Notes: a model not told the origin generated them from the letters alone. A stretch of 44,742 nucleotides of DNA from Zygnema cylindricum (GCA_037447655.1 JBBHKE010001969.1:407708-452449), one strand, 5' to 3'; shown: positions 10,565 to 21,745, numbered from the stretch's first letter. Program-made: numbers and translations.

Positions 10565-11658
10565 AGATTACAATTCCTGTTATCGTTAACAATTTGTGTA
10601 ATTTAGGTAACAATTCTTATTATCGCTAATTGTTTGTGTAATTTAGGTAAAAAAATTGTTATCGCTAATTGTTTGTGTAATTTAGGTAACAATTCTTATT
10701 ATCGCTAATAGTTTGTGTAATTTAGGTAACAATTCCTGTTATCGCTAACTGTTTGTGTACTTTAGGTAACAATTCTTGTTATCGCTAGTTGTTTGTGTAA
10801 TTTTGTAAACAATTTTTGTTATCGCTAATAGTTTGTGTAATTTAGGTAACAATTTATGTTATCGCTAACTGTTTGTGTAATTTAGGTAACAATTCTTGTT
10901 ATCGCTAATTGTTTATGTAATTATGTAACAATTCTTGTTATCGCTAACAGTTTGTGTAATTTAGGTAACAATTCTTGTTATCGCTCACATTTTGTGTAAT
11001 TTAGGTTACATTTCCATGTTATCGCAAACTCTTTCTGTAATTTAGGTAACAATTTTTGTTATCGCTAACTCTTTGTGTAATTTAGGTTCCAATTCCTGTT
11101 ATCGCAAACTTATTTCTATAATTTAGGTAATAATTGTTGTTATCGCTAACAGTTTGTGTAATTTAGATAACAATTCCTGTTATTGCTAAATGTTTTATTA
11201 ATTTAGGTAACAATTCCTGTTATCGATATTGGTTATGTAATTTAAGTAACAATTCTTGTTATCGCTAACTGTTTGTGTAATATAGGTAACAATTCTTGTT
11301 ATCGCTAATTGTTTATGTAATTATGTAACAATTTTTGTTATCGCTAACAGTTTGTGTAATTTAGGTAAGAAATCTTGTTATCGCTAACTGTTTGTGTAAT
11401 TTAGGTAAGAAATCTTGTTATCGCTAACTGTTTGTGTAATTTAGGTAACAATTCTTGTTATCGCTAATTTTTTGTGTAATTTAGGTAACACCTCCTGTTA
11501 TCGCTAATAGTTTGTGTAATTTAGGTAACAATTCATGTAAGCGCAAATTATTTGTGAAATTTAGGTAACAATTCATGATAGCGGAATCTGTTTCTGTAAT
11601 TTAGGTAACAATTCTTGTTATCGCTAACAGTTTGTGTAATTTAGGTAAGAAACCTTGT
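10565..11658. repeat. 40-bp satellite array, type A, right block (about 27 units)
   Basis: Same monomer and phase as 298-6125. It resumes after the element I target duplication AGATT at 10565-10569. It ends abruptly near 11658, inside a unit, at a junction with an F1 gag fragment. Confidence 0.93.
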
Positions 11659-12085
11659 TAACCAGATAGCTTGTTGAGCATCTGTGAAGTTTCCTCCTGC
11701 CAAATCATTTTCTGCAAATAATACTTGTAAGTCAATACAGTGTTTCTCCATACTACCTCCTACATACTTGTGTTCAACTATTTTGGTAACACTGCTGAGC
11801 CAATGATATAAAGAAGACTTTGCATACATATATTCTAAGCACTTCCATAATTCTGCTGCCTTTTCGAAACTTAGATATGACATTACCAAATCCTCAGTCA
11901 AGGAGTTCTTGATAACCCTTAGACACTCATGATTTTTCCTTTTCCATTCATTTGATGTTTCGGCCAAGGTACCGTCCACCACATCAATTAGCTCCATCAT
12001 CTCGAAGTAGCTCTCAAACGCACACTTCCAGTAGTGATATTTTGATGCATCAAATATAGGTAGCCATGGGTGTGGGCCCATAACC
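11656..12085 (-). pseudogene. gag: F1 gag fragment (element II)
   Basis: A minus-strand copy of the N-terminal 140 or so gag residues, nearly identical to 9160-9600. It starts next to LTR C, contains the half-tRNA primer binding site at 12072-12085 and is cut at about 11658 by satellite with a 3-bp (TTA) overlap. In this copy the LTR-encoded start region has a TAA (GGATAACA instead of GGACAACA), so the open frame begins only at the ATG inside the primer binding site (12081). The downstream element is missing or lies beyond the satellite to the left. Confidence 0.8.
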
Positions 12086-13049
12086 TGTTATCCATAGCTT
12101 ATTTCAGCCATGGATTACTCACGGAAAAACCCACAGACTACCTCAAAAACAGCTGTGTTTCAGACGACACAGATTACTCCACAATAAACAAAATAAACTC
12201 AAACTGCACCAATATGCAATATACCATATACACTGTAAACTCCCAAAGTTACAGGCAAATCCACCAAGGCATCTAGAAGATATAAGCTCTAGAGTTTCCC
12301 AAAAATAGCTGACAGCTTCACAAACTAACCACTTAGACTGTTCACAGAATCTTACAGAGATATTGGAATACAATGAAACTTCACACACAAATAGATTCTG
12401 TATAATAGAAAAACTCCACAAAGTTTCACATGAAAGAAACAATCAGAGTGATCACACCAACAGGTCAAAGATGCACAAAACAGTCTGCCATTACTTTGAT
12501 TAACTTGACTGCGATACATAAAATAATCTAAGTCCTGCAAGTTATACTCAGAGTACGGAGGCATACCAGCCGTAGTGTATCTACTCTAATAACCTAACAA
12601 GTCAAAAAGACAAACCTCTGTTGTACATAATATTTACACCGTACTCTTCGTATGTTAGAAACTAAGCTACCACTAAACAACCACTAAGCTACCACTATCG
12701 TTTAATCATCATTACTTGAAATCTATCCTATTCATATTATCCATCGTTGCGCTAGCTGCGCTGGATGTGCTTTCCGTACGTATCATAAAAATAGCCGCAG
12801 CTGCGTTGACTTAACTGCGTCGCAGCTCCGCCGTACCGGCGCCACATATTTCAATATTTCGTTCATTCCATATCGGATCGCTTCGCGATCCGCCATCCAT
12901 TTGTTAGTGCCTGTTCAGGCCACTTTAATTATGTCCGTACATTTGTTCCCCTAATCCGTGAATCTATTTGAGTCTCCATATTAAATCCACTTAGCAGTTT
13001 CGCACATAAAAATGTATCGTACGCACGAAACTAACATTTCAAAACAACA
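12086..13049 (-). repeat. F1 LTR copy C (5' LTR of element II)
   Basis: 964 bp with intact TGTT...ACAACA termini, and clearly more diverged from A and B than they are from each other. The right end abuts copia RNase H coding sequence, so this element inserted into, or was rearranged with, the copia fragment at 13050-14210. No second target duplication can be checked. Confidence 0.9.
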
Positions 13050-13239
13050 TATTTGTCCATATGTTTAGCTTTGAAATAATGTTTTGGATTGGCTGCAATT
13101 GCAATGGCAGCCTGATCATCACAAAACACTTCATGCACTCCTTCCTTCATTTACACCTATTCTTGCAATAAAGACTTAACCCACATCAACTCTTTCACAG
13201 CACAATAAGAGGCCATGTACTCAGCCTCCATAGTGGACT

Positions 13240-13311
13240 GAGCAACCACCTTTTGTTGTTTTCTACTCCAACAATGAGCAACCACCTTTTGTTGTTTGCT
13301 ACTCCAACAAC
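13240..13311. repeat. 36-bp in-frame tandem duplication in RNase H
   Basis: Copies 13240-13275 and 13276-13311 duplicate 12 codons around WSSKQQKVVA. Confidence 0.9.
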
Positions 13312-13443
13312 AATCACCATTCCCCCACATACAACACATTCCCAGAAGTGTATCTTCTCATAGGTGCATCCCTATAAAAAGTACCACTCCAAGTAGTGAT
13401 GGCAGTGTGCTCCCCTCCCAAATGTAACCAAAAACCCTTGGTT

Positions 13444-13497
13444 CCCACCAAATATCTCATGACTCTCTTGCCCACCAAATATCTCATGACTCTCTTG
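13444..13497. repeat. 27-bp in-frame tandem duplication in RNase H
   Basis: Copies 13444-13470 and 13471-13497 duplicate nine codons (RVMRYLVGK / RVMRYLVGT). Confidence 0.9.
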
Positions 13498-14420
13498 GCT
13501 CCCTCCCAGTCTCTCTTCCTAGAATCATTAAAACTCCTACTGAGGACTCCAACTGCTATTGCTATGTCCGGTCTAGTACAATTCATAATGTAGATTAAGC
13601 TTCCCATAACCTGCCTATAAAGAATAAATTTCATAAATTGTCTTTCATTTGGACTCATTCAATCATCTAAGATTATTACTCCTTCTTTTACACTCCTATC
13701 ACTTACTTTCTTTAAGTCCATGGGAGTGGTACAAAACGTTTGCCTTATCCATATAGAATTTCTCAAGTATATTTCCTATAGCTTCTTTCTGAGTAAGTCT
13801 GATAATCCTTTTCCCCATTTCTCTTTCCATTTGAATTCCCAAAATGTATTTTACCTCCCCTAAATCCTTCATATCGAATTTGCTTCTAAGATTTTTCTTT
13901 AGCTTATTGATCTTTTCCATCAACTTACTTAACACCAGTAAATCATCCACATAAATTGCAATAAAAATAACACCATTCTCATCTTCAAACATATAAATAG
14001 AATGGTCAGAACTGATCCGGATATATCCTTGACCAGTGAGAAACTCATCTTGTTTCTTTTTCCATTCTCAAGGAGCCTGCTTTAGTCCATATAAGGACTT
14101 TATAAGTCTATAGACTTTGCTCTCCTCTCCTTCTTCTACAAGCCCCTCTGGTTGCCGCATGAAGATTTCTTCCTCTAGCTCACTGTTGAGGAAGGCGATC
14201 AATAATATCTATCTGGTGTATTTCCATGTCTTCAAATTATCAATTCATAATGTTAAATTTTTTCTTTCGAATAGGGATGGTAGGTAAGGAGACCTTTAGA
14301 TTAAATAGTTAAGAATTCACCCGCAATTTTTATTTTTGGTAAAAGCTTTGTAGCCTATACTAACTGTGCATTTTTTGGGGTGGGGGAGGGCTGGTGGGGG
14401 GGTGATGTTGCGTGTTATAG

Positions 14421-14492
14421 ATATCTAGATAAGAACAAGCTGAGTGGAAAAATTCCATCTTCAATATATAATCTGACATCTCTCACCGAATT
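14421..14492 (+). other. LRR exon (locus 1, exon a)
   Basis: 72 bp between TTATAG and GTAAGA; reads YLDKNKLSGKIPSSIYNLTS and on to L. Branch site TACTAAC at 14358-14364; G-tract 14377-14402 before the acceptor. Confidence 0.8.
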
Positions 14493-17026
14493 GTAAGACA
14501 AACGACATAATTGTTTTATCAAAGAAAGTTTGAATATGGGGATTGCAATGAAAAACCAAATCAAATATGTTTATCATATCTTTATAACGGAAGTGTTGGC
14601 TTGAAAGCCCTAAGGTGAATTTACTAAGAATTCACGGACTGTTTTTTCGGTTTATTTTCTAAGTAGCCCATACTAACTAAGAGGCACTTGGCGCGTGGGT
14701 GGGAGGGTGGGCATGGGTGGTGTCGCAGGGGTCTAAGTGCTAACATGTTGAGTGGAAGCATTTCCGCGTCCATAGGTCAACTATTATCCCTCACAACCTT
14801 GTAAGATATATCAGCGAGGATTCATGTCATACTGTGGTTGTACCGATAGTCCGCGATATCGATACTATCAAATGTCGATAAATTGATTGTTATGAAATTT
14901 ATTGTCCTAACCAATGAGAGTCGATAGATCAATAATCGGCTATAAACGTTGATGTTAGGTATCTCGTCCTTTTGAACATAAAAAAAATCCAATTGTATTG
15001 TTTTTTTCAAACTTATATTAATCCATACACACGACACCATGTATCTCTCAAAGCGATAGTTAAATCCATGAATTCAAGAGAACGTGCTTCCATAACTACA
15101 ATATTTTAATTTTCTAATTGTGATGGTGGCTAGAGATCCTTGAGATTAACTTAGTACCGAATTCGACTCAATTTTTTTTTGGTTTTACTAACTGGAAAAC
15201 AACTTGAGGGTGGAGGGTGCTCGGTGTCATAGAGGTCTTGATGGTAACAAATTAAATGGAAGCATTTCGTGGACCATCGGTCAATTGACATCCCTCCAAT
15301 TCTTGTAAGACCCATACACTGATGGATTTGTTTTAAGAGAAGGTCGAATCTATCAACTACAACAAAAATTCGATTCTTAATTATGATTGTTTTATTTTTC
15401 TTTTCTTGATGGTGGCCAAAAAACATTTAGATGAGTATACGAATAAGTTAAACTGAATTGCGTTTATGGTTTGTAACCTGCTAGCACATACTAACTATAA
15501 GGTATTTGGTAGGGGGGGGTGAGGGGATTGTAGAAGTTTGGATGGCAACAAGCTGAGTGGATTCATTCCATGGACCATCGATCAACTGAAATCCATCCAG
15601 TTCATGTAAGACACTTGACATTGTGGACCTGGTTTAGGGAAGGTCGAATTCGCCCAATACTACAAAAAATTAATTCAACATTACGGTCATGATATACATA
15701 TACATATACATACCCATATATGTAATAATGGCTAACAAATCTAGATATTTACTTATTAAAGATTCAAACTCAAGATTTCTGGTTTATAACCTATTGGCCC
15801 ACACTAACTAGGAGGCAATTGCTTGGGGGGGGGGGGGGGATAGTGTGGATGCCCAATTTCACAGATTTGTAGAAAACAACCAGTTGAGTGGAGGAATTCC
15901 GTCGAACATCACTCAATTGTCGTCCCTCCTAATATTGTAAGACATATGGCACTATGGTTATGCTACACAAAAAAAGTGGTTTTAGTTTGCGATTGACCAA
16001 CAAGGGGCAAGGGTGGGGGCGACTGTGAATGAAAGCCATCTGGTGTGACAACATTGTGTATTTCTCTTGTATTTGTATCCATTTTTGTGATATACACTAT
16101 TATTTCATATGGTTTCAAGGGTTGCTATTTATTGGTTTTTTTCTTTAGTTACTTTTACTTAGCGAAACTGTGCTCGAAACATTTATGGTGTTTTGCAAAT
16201 GAAGAACATACCATTGTAGTTCTCATATAGATGGATGTTTTGACATAATAACTGAAAATATATATTTTTTTCTTCATTTTTTATTTTGAAATACGAAAGT
16301 GAAATTTATTAGAAGTTTTGTGACGAATTTCCAGATGTCAAATTAGGAGGGCGAATTCTAAAATGACAACGATTTCAAAATTTTCCAGTATATGTTTTTT
16401 CCGAATAAAATGTTTACTAATTAATCTTACAATCCAATGAGTATTTCATATGTATTTTTAAAGCAAAGCCTAACTTTAAACCCGTGCTAAGAAGAAGTTC
16501 ATGTATAACTTGCTGTAATTATTCGTTCTGCTTGATTCAAGCTTCATGTTTAGACATTTTTATATTCCAGATATATTCTCATTGATTTTCATCGCTTGCA
16601 AAATTGTGTTTTTTCACATTGTTCTCAGTGATGCTACAAACAACTACTTCACCGGGCCGATTATCAAAGGCAATGAGCATCCAGGTTGTGAAGAGTTGGC
16701 CACCAATTGCCTGTTTTGCTCATTCCTCCCATCCGGATGCAAATCCAAAGATCAACGAAGCAAAAGCGATTGTGACGCCTTTTGCAATGTGATCCAGCTA
16801 GGAGGGCCTTGTGGGGGAGGCGGTATCTGCTCCAATGGTACGGACGGGAAATCACGTGCATGTGCATGCAATCCAGGATACAGCAACAAGGCGAACAAGT
16901 TTACTTGCAAATGTAAGTCCTCCCATCACAAGATGCGCACGAATGGCTTAAACGAATTTTAATTTTGTAGGCAAAAAATTTGAAATCGAAATACATTATT
17001 GGTCCGCTGAAAGTGGCGAACATTGA
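14421..17026 (+). CDS. LRR locus 1: secreted or receptor-like LRR protein, 3' half
   Basis: Seven exons can be read: 14421-14492, 14729-14800, 15233-15304, 15534-15605, 15865-15936, 16629-16912 and 16971-17026. The first five are exactly 72 bp, phase 2, and each encodes one 24-residue LRR of the form LxxNxLSGxIPxxIGxLxSLxxL; joining them keeps the frame and restores the Leu codon at each junction. Exon six encodes a final half repeat (TNNYFTGPI) and a cysteine-rich segment ending EGF-like (GPCGGGGIC...CACNPGY...FTC). The last exon would finish with about 18 residues and a TGA. No transmembrane helix or kinase follows, so as read it is an extracellular LRR-EGF protein. The 5' part is missing, replaced by copia sequence. 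The paralogue is at 23894-29809. Confidence 0.65.
14729..14800 (+). other. LRR exon (locus 1, exon b)
   Basis: 72 bp between TCGCAG and GTAAGA; GLSANMLSGSISASIGQLLS and on to L. TACTAAC at 14671-14677; G-quadruplex motif with 1-nt loops at 14697-14717. Most similar to the exon at 29738. Confidence 0.8.
15233..15304 (+). other. LRR exon (locus 1, exon c)
   Basis: 72 bp between TCATAG and GTAAGA; GLDGNKLNGSISWTIGQLTS then LQFL. TACTAAC at 15186-15192; shorter G-rich tract 15207-15222. Confidence 0.8.
15534..15605 (+). other. LRR exon (locus 1, exon d)
   Basis: 72 bp between TTGTAG and GTAAGA; SLDGNKLSGFIPWTIDQLKS. TACTAAC at 15489-15495; G-tracts 15512-15526. Confidence 0.8.
15865..15936 (+). 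other. LRR exon (locus 1, exon e)
   Basis: 72 bp between TCACAG and GTAAGA; FVENNQLSGGIPSNITQLSS. CACTAAC at 15802-15808 and a run of 15 G at 15825-15839 lie in the upstream intron. Confidence 0.8.
16629..16912 (+). other. LRR cap and cysteine-rich/EGF-like exon (locus 1)
   Basis: Acceptor TTCTCAG with an ordinary T-rich tract; donor AT|GTAAGT. It encodes 94 residues with 11 Cys; the spacing CGGGGIC...CAC.PGY...C resembles an EGF module. One base of a split codon is left at each end, matching the LRR phase. Confidence 0.7.
16971..17026 (+). other. Probable last exon of LRR locus 1
   Basis: A 58-bp intron (16913-16970) ends TTTTGTAG. Splicing completes a Cys codon (T|GC), then about 17 residues and TGA at 17024-17026. 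The short intron and lack of homology make this the least certain exon. Confidence 0.4.
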
Positions 17027-17405
17027 ATATTTGAATCTAACATTTGAGCACTTTTCACATATTCCAAAAATTTATAATACATGTCGTGCGTATGGATACT
17101 CTAGAATGTTGAAAGAAGACAGTGTGGAGCGGCTTTTGTATTCATTGTCTAAAGGGTTATGTTTTATTATCTTTAATGTTCAAAATTTTGTCTAGAGGAA
17201 GAAAATGGGAGTTTATCTTGCTGTATATGTAGATTTTTTCCTGCTTACTTCAAATCATCTTCTGCATCTCTCTACCCACCCAAAAATCAGGACCCAGTAA
17301 CCTTTCTCTCAAATCCTCTTCAATTTTCTCATTTGTAGTTTTTTGTTTGCTTTTAAATTTCACCCCACCTTCTCAATTTCATTTTCTTGACGGATCTTCC
17401 TCTCA

Positions 17406-17789
17406 ATGTCAACCCTCCTAGTTAAGTCTACAGCTGAAAGAGAAGACTTTAAGATATCAAAATTGTTTAATGCCTTCACATTACTTACCCCTTCTATCCC
17501 TAGCTTTCATGAAATTGAAATTTTTGAAAGGAAATTGTTAATTTTGCGGCAAGAAACAAAGTCGTTGACAAATGAGTTTTTTTGCAATAAACCTCCTCGT
17601 TCCCCCTCTTCTCCTCCTCCTCCTCCCTCTTCTCCTCCTCGTCCTCCACCATCCCCACGTCTTCGTTCCCCCCCTACTCCCTCTCCTCGCTCGCCTTCTC
17701 CACTAACCCCACCTCCTCGTCCCCCTCCATGTCGCTCTCCTCCACACTTCCCTCCTTTACATCTTACCACTCTTCTCTCTCCTCCTTAA
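17406..17789 (+). CDS. Proline-rich low-complexity ORF, doubtful
   Basis: 127 codons; residues 1-60 are unremarkable, and the rest is Pro/Ser/Arg-rich, encoded by a CT-rich run (17590-17790). It lacks the Ser-Pro4 repeats and signal peptide of extensins. The composition follows from the pyrimidine-rich DNA, so it may be only an open frame in simple sequence. Confidence 0.2.
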   Translation: MSTLLVKSTAEREDFKISKLFNAFTLLTPSIPSFHEIEIFERKLLILRQETKSLTNEFFCNKPPRSPSSPPPPPSSPPRPPPSPRLRSPPTPSPRSPSPLTPPPRPPPCRSPPHFPPLHLTTLLSPP

Positions 17790-19430
17790 TATCAATCACC
17801 CTGTCGACCCCTTCCTCCCTTATAACGACCACCAGAGGATGTGGGGAGAAAGTTTCAAACTTATAAATTGGGTTGAAATGGACAATATTTAGAAAGGCAA
17901 AGGCTTGACCGAGGCATTTAAAGTTCGAATGTGCACTGTATTAGTCGTAGAGATTTTCATTAGAAGGTTATTGATTAAAATCTGGGTCTTATTGAATTAG
18001 TGTTATGGCGGTGAGTTCAACTTTTCAACATCGTTTTTTTTGTTCGAATTAGGTTGTTTATTGCTATTATCTTTAGGTTGTTGTTTGGGTTTTGTCGATA
18101 TGTTATGTGTGCCTTTGATTCTTTGTAACAGTAAAAAGGAGAGTGTTTGATTGGTTCAAGAGCCTTAAAATGATGTTTCGTCACTCTATTGAATTGTATA
18201 CCGATGATTGTTGTGCACCTTGGTGTTTTAGTGAACGTTAATTTTTCTTTATGCCTCTACTTGTCCTGGGACCCTAGAGGAATTGTTTTTTTGTGCAATG
18301 TAAGATCTTCGTTTCATTTCTGACACTCCATGCCCCCCCCTTTATTATTGCTCTCTTTGCACTCTTTCAGGTTGATAAAAAATCGACCGCAATATATAAT
18401 TTTGGTTTTGACGAGCTCACATAATTCATAGTTTATACAAGCCAGAGTTGTTATTTTAAAACTATTGCATGTCCAATTTTTTTTTATAGTCATGGCTAAA
18501 TGTGATCAATAGTTGACCATTATGATTTTTTTTCTTGATTGCACACGACCTAACGTTAATGTTAGGAATTGTGATTTAGACTACATAGCATTCAAACTTG
18601 ATGTAAAAACCCATGTTAATGTTTAGTCTAATTTTGGTGGGAAGGCTTGGTTTTCTTTTATTCACATGTATTAAAGCTGAGATTAGGCAAAGGCAAAGAT
18701 TTGGATATTAAAATCTACAACATGCAAAAATTGTTTTGGAATATATGACGATCAATTTGAAAAGGATGATTATTTTTGTTGACTGCAAAGAAAAAAGGTT
18801 GACCAACTTAGCAAAAGGTTACATTTACAACCGGTCTGATTTGGGTCTAGATGGCTTTGAGGATGTGATGGATCCTAGAAAGGTTTGTAACTTATAAATG
18901 GAGACTTGTTTTGGAACATTAATATTGATTATTTTCAACAAGGATATGGATTTATTAAAAATCCGTTAGACAACTCCGTTATTACAACAATAATGCGGAC
19001 GATCTTATGGATATTGGGAAATGAAAAGAAAAAATGAAAAGGTAAATGCTACCATAACCATTTAAGATGAAGGATACCTTAGAGCTTTTTTACGTACTGA
19101 GGAATCAAGTGATATGGGTTAAGAATAAAACTACCAGTCAATTTAAATAAAAGAAGTATATAAGAGAGCTACTCACAAGGGTTAACCTTGAATGAAAATC
19201 TAGCAATCGTGTTCTCTATTGTTCAAATGTCGACTATGTGAACAGGTTATATCAAATACAATATGAGAATGTGTTTACAAATAAATGTTAGATGTATAAA
19301 TATAGTCATTTTTTGCTGGCGCTAGACACTCGAACCCAAAATAGAGTTGATAACAGTAAGTGCTTTCTTTATACTAATAATTTCCCAAGGGTAATAGCAA
19401 TTCACATTGAACTTCTATACTTCAAGCCAC
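17790..19430. other. Intergenic DNA, no feature seen
   Basis: AT-rich, no long ORF, no retroelement motif and no LRR exon recognised on either strand. Confidence 0.5.
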
Positions 19431-20078
19431 ACTCAGGTACCCTTATCCGTACCCGGATCCGGAACGGATTCGGTGCAAAATTTTGGGGGGCGGGTAAGCT
19501 TCTGCCGGGTGATTCAAAAAAATAGTTGCGGGCGACCCGGTGATTTGCCCTTTGGTTGCTAAGGGCCTTTCGATTTTGTACAGTACTATGTGTAATACGA
19601 TAGTACTGTACGTATTTTGTACGGTCATTGTACGTATTTTGTACGACCATTTTACGTGATGCTATCACTAACATTATGGTAGTGACATGGTGTGACGCGA
19701 TAGCACTTAACGCTACGAACACTTGCGTTTGGGAGACCAAACTTCAAGTCAAAGTGAAAAGTACGGTTCTGAATTGAGCGTTTTTAGGTGTCAAGGTCGC
19801 GTGTGAAGGGGTCCACATCGCCAATTAATATACTCGCAAACTTGACAAGGATGCAATAGTTGTTTTGTATCGGAAGCCATCAGATGCCTTAGGGTGGCGT
19901 TCCATCACACGAAAATTAAGGTTGTTTAAAGAAATCCAGACCTATCCGTACTACGCCGTACCTCTTATTTTGTTTTTATGCGCGAACAACATTACAGAGA
20001 ATCTTGCCAATATTCCCCAAAGGTTTGGAATGTAACAATGACCGTTGGATGTTTTTTCGCGAAGCATTCGCTTCGAAA

Positions 20079-20131
20079 GTTTCTGTAAATAGTGATGTAC
20101 CTCGAGAAGGTACATCACCATTTACAGAAAC
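20079..20131. repeat. Inverted repeat hairpin inside Harbinger-like element
   Basis: 24-bp arms with one mismatch (left arm starts GTTTCTGTAAAT, right arm ends ATTTACAGAAAC) around a 5-nt loop. The homologous copy at 34152 is a perfect palindrome. Confidence 0.9.
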
Positions 20132-20227
20132 AATTGAGCCGCCAAATGTTGGATAATGAATGTACGTGTCAAGACGGCAAACCAACGGAAATTGAAAAAT
20201 TTCGCACATGATATATGCATTCAATAA

Positions 20228-21183
20228 AGGTACGTCCCCATGTATTAAATTATCGACTTTAATTTGTCGTTTTCACCGAAAACATAGTTACGTACGAGAA
20301 CAACTTTAGCCGTACAAAAAAATCAATTCTTTAAAAGTACAACAAAGCTCAAGTCTATACTTTGAATGTACTTCATGTTTGTCGTCATGTGAACGCATTT
20401 TGGCATTTTCCTTTTTTCGACCCCTCGGCAAGAGTATCCAGCCCGTCAGAAATTTTCATCAAAAATCACATCGCGACCTGATTTCAGGGAAAGTACCGCT
20501 CAAACAACGAATGAAAAATGACCAACGCACGCGCCACACGAGTGGGAAAATTTTAGGATGAGGGAGAGTACTCCCTATTTATCTCCCTGCCCGTCACGTG
20601 CATGTACGGAAAAGACGAGGATGTACGGAAAAAAAATCTGCAAGGGTCTCGGACCTCCAATTTCATTCATGGGTCCTCGTTAGAATTTTGCATCGTCGTC
20701 GCCTCTCCCCACTCCCTCTCACACTATCACTTTTATCTCACACTTTTTAGAATGAGGCACGACAAAACTGGTATGAAATGAAAGATATTTGAAAAATAAT
20801 TCTTTTGACTACCTTTATGTATATTTTTATGGCAAGTAGAGCGAAAAATGTTGAGAAAACGAAATCAGGGATCCATGGCTGAAAATTCTTGAATCTGTGA
20901 CATCACAAGTGATCCTGACGTCACAATGTTACAAAACCCTAAATATTTGCCATGTCACAAAATTACAAATATGTAGACATTTACAACTGTCGCTGTTTTT
21001 GTTGGCGTCAACAATTTCGTAGTCGTCGTCAACCGTCACAAAGTTGTTCCTACGTCTACAACTGTCACATTTCAAAGTCCCGATTCTATTTTCGCACATA
21101 GGGACGCTTTTCAAAGTAGTACGGAACACTTCACTATAGTCCAAAATACTTTATCAAAGTATCACTTACATGGGGACGTACCC
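20228..21183. mobile_element. Nested MITE (956 bp) with GGTACGTCCCCATGTA ends
   Basis: 16-bp perfect terminal inverted repeats (20229-20244 and its reverse complement ending 21182), flanked by TAA (20225-20227 and 21184-21186). The paralogous element at 33962 lacks it at the matching position (near 34296), which confirms a secondary insertion. The interior has no coding capacity that I recognise. Confidence 0.75.
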
Positions 21184-21383
21184 TAATTCAACAGAAATCA
21201 CGAAAGTGATCTCGTAACGAGCTTTCGTCGAGCTATTTTTATTACCGGCCATTCGTCACACTATTTGTGGAAGTGCTCATTCGTCACGCGAAAAAGCAAA
21301 AAGCTAAAAACCCTAAAAATAATGAGTTGGCATCTGACAAGCATTTGCAAAGAGTACAAAATGTGTGTGGTAAAATGCCCTGG

Positions 21384-21644
21384 TCCGCACGTAGATGGTA
21401 TGAAAATGACGATTTCGAGTTGAAGTTGGTCGGTGTAAAAATATTTCACGATTTTCAATATATGATCTTATCTTACGTGGTACCACTCATTTCTGAGCAC
21501 GTGGATTACAGACTCCGCACGTAAATGGTATGAAAATGACGATTTCCAGTTGAAGCCGGTCGGTGTAAAAAACATTTGACGATTTTCAATATACGATCTT
21601 ATCTTACATGGTACCACTCATTTCTAAGCAAGTGGATTACAGAC
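21384..21644. repeat. 130-bp tandem duplication
   Basis: Two copies starting TCCGCACGTA(G/A)ATGGTATG at 21384 and 21514, about 90 percent alike. The copy at 33962-34702 has one unit. Confidence 0.9.
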
Positions 21645-21745
21645 TCTGCGCGAAAGAACAGCGTTCAAAGTGTAGCATCCTGTAATGTTATTCGTACGAT
21701 TACAGAATTTCCTGATGGAACGCCACCACCCTTATTTATTTCAGT

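Larger units (their letters stand above)
13050..14210 (-). pseudogene. pol: Copia reverse transcriptase/RNase H fragment (F3-like)
   Basis: The minus strand encodes the last two thirds of reverse transcriptase (ELEEEIFMRQPEG, YGLKQAP, YVDD at 13953-13942, KYILGIQ) and then RNase H (PYRQVMGSLIY, WSSKQQK, STMEAEY, an AIAIAANPKH-like end at 13110). It has stops, including one after KQAP near 14070 and one near 13660, and frame breaks. The fragment is closest in this window to the plus-strand F3 pol at 38500-39960. It ends at LTR C (13050) and joins an LRR intron near 14210. Both sides are truncated, so it cannot be active. Confidence 0.85.
19892..21731. mobile_element. Harbinger-like non-autonomous element with a second MITE inside
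   Basis: The ends are inverted repeats GGGTGGCGTTCCATCA (left) and TGATGGAACGCCACC plus ACCC (right). TTA flanks both sides (19889-19891 and 21732-21734), the 3-bp TWA target typical of PIF/Harbinger. Related copies at 33962-34702 and 32700-32877 support the boundaries. The interior holds a long hairpin (20079-20131), a nested MITE (20228-21183) and a 130-bp tandem duplication (21384-21644). No transposase is visible. Confidence 0.7.

Noticed and set aside
12143-12564. Minus-strand ORFs in LTR C (and the equivalents at 43678-43923)
   Set aside because: They lie inside the LTR, are not open in copies A and B, and match no protein family I know.
16546-16628. ATG and hydrophobic start in front of the cysteine-rich exon, as a signal peptide
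   Set aside because: The exon phase and the TTCTCAG acceptor at 16628 fit the upstream LRR exons, so this stretch reads better as intron.
17507-17770. Gly-rich minus-strand ORF
   Set aside because: Antisense of a CT-rich simple sequence.
19402-19740. Minus-strand 112-aa ORF, and a possible hAT end with GGTACCC-type words near 19436
   Set aside because: No domain, and no second terminal repeat found; too weak to call.
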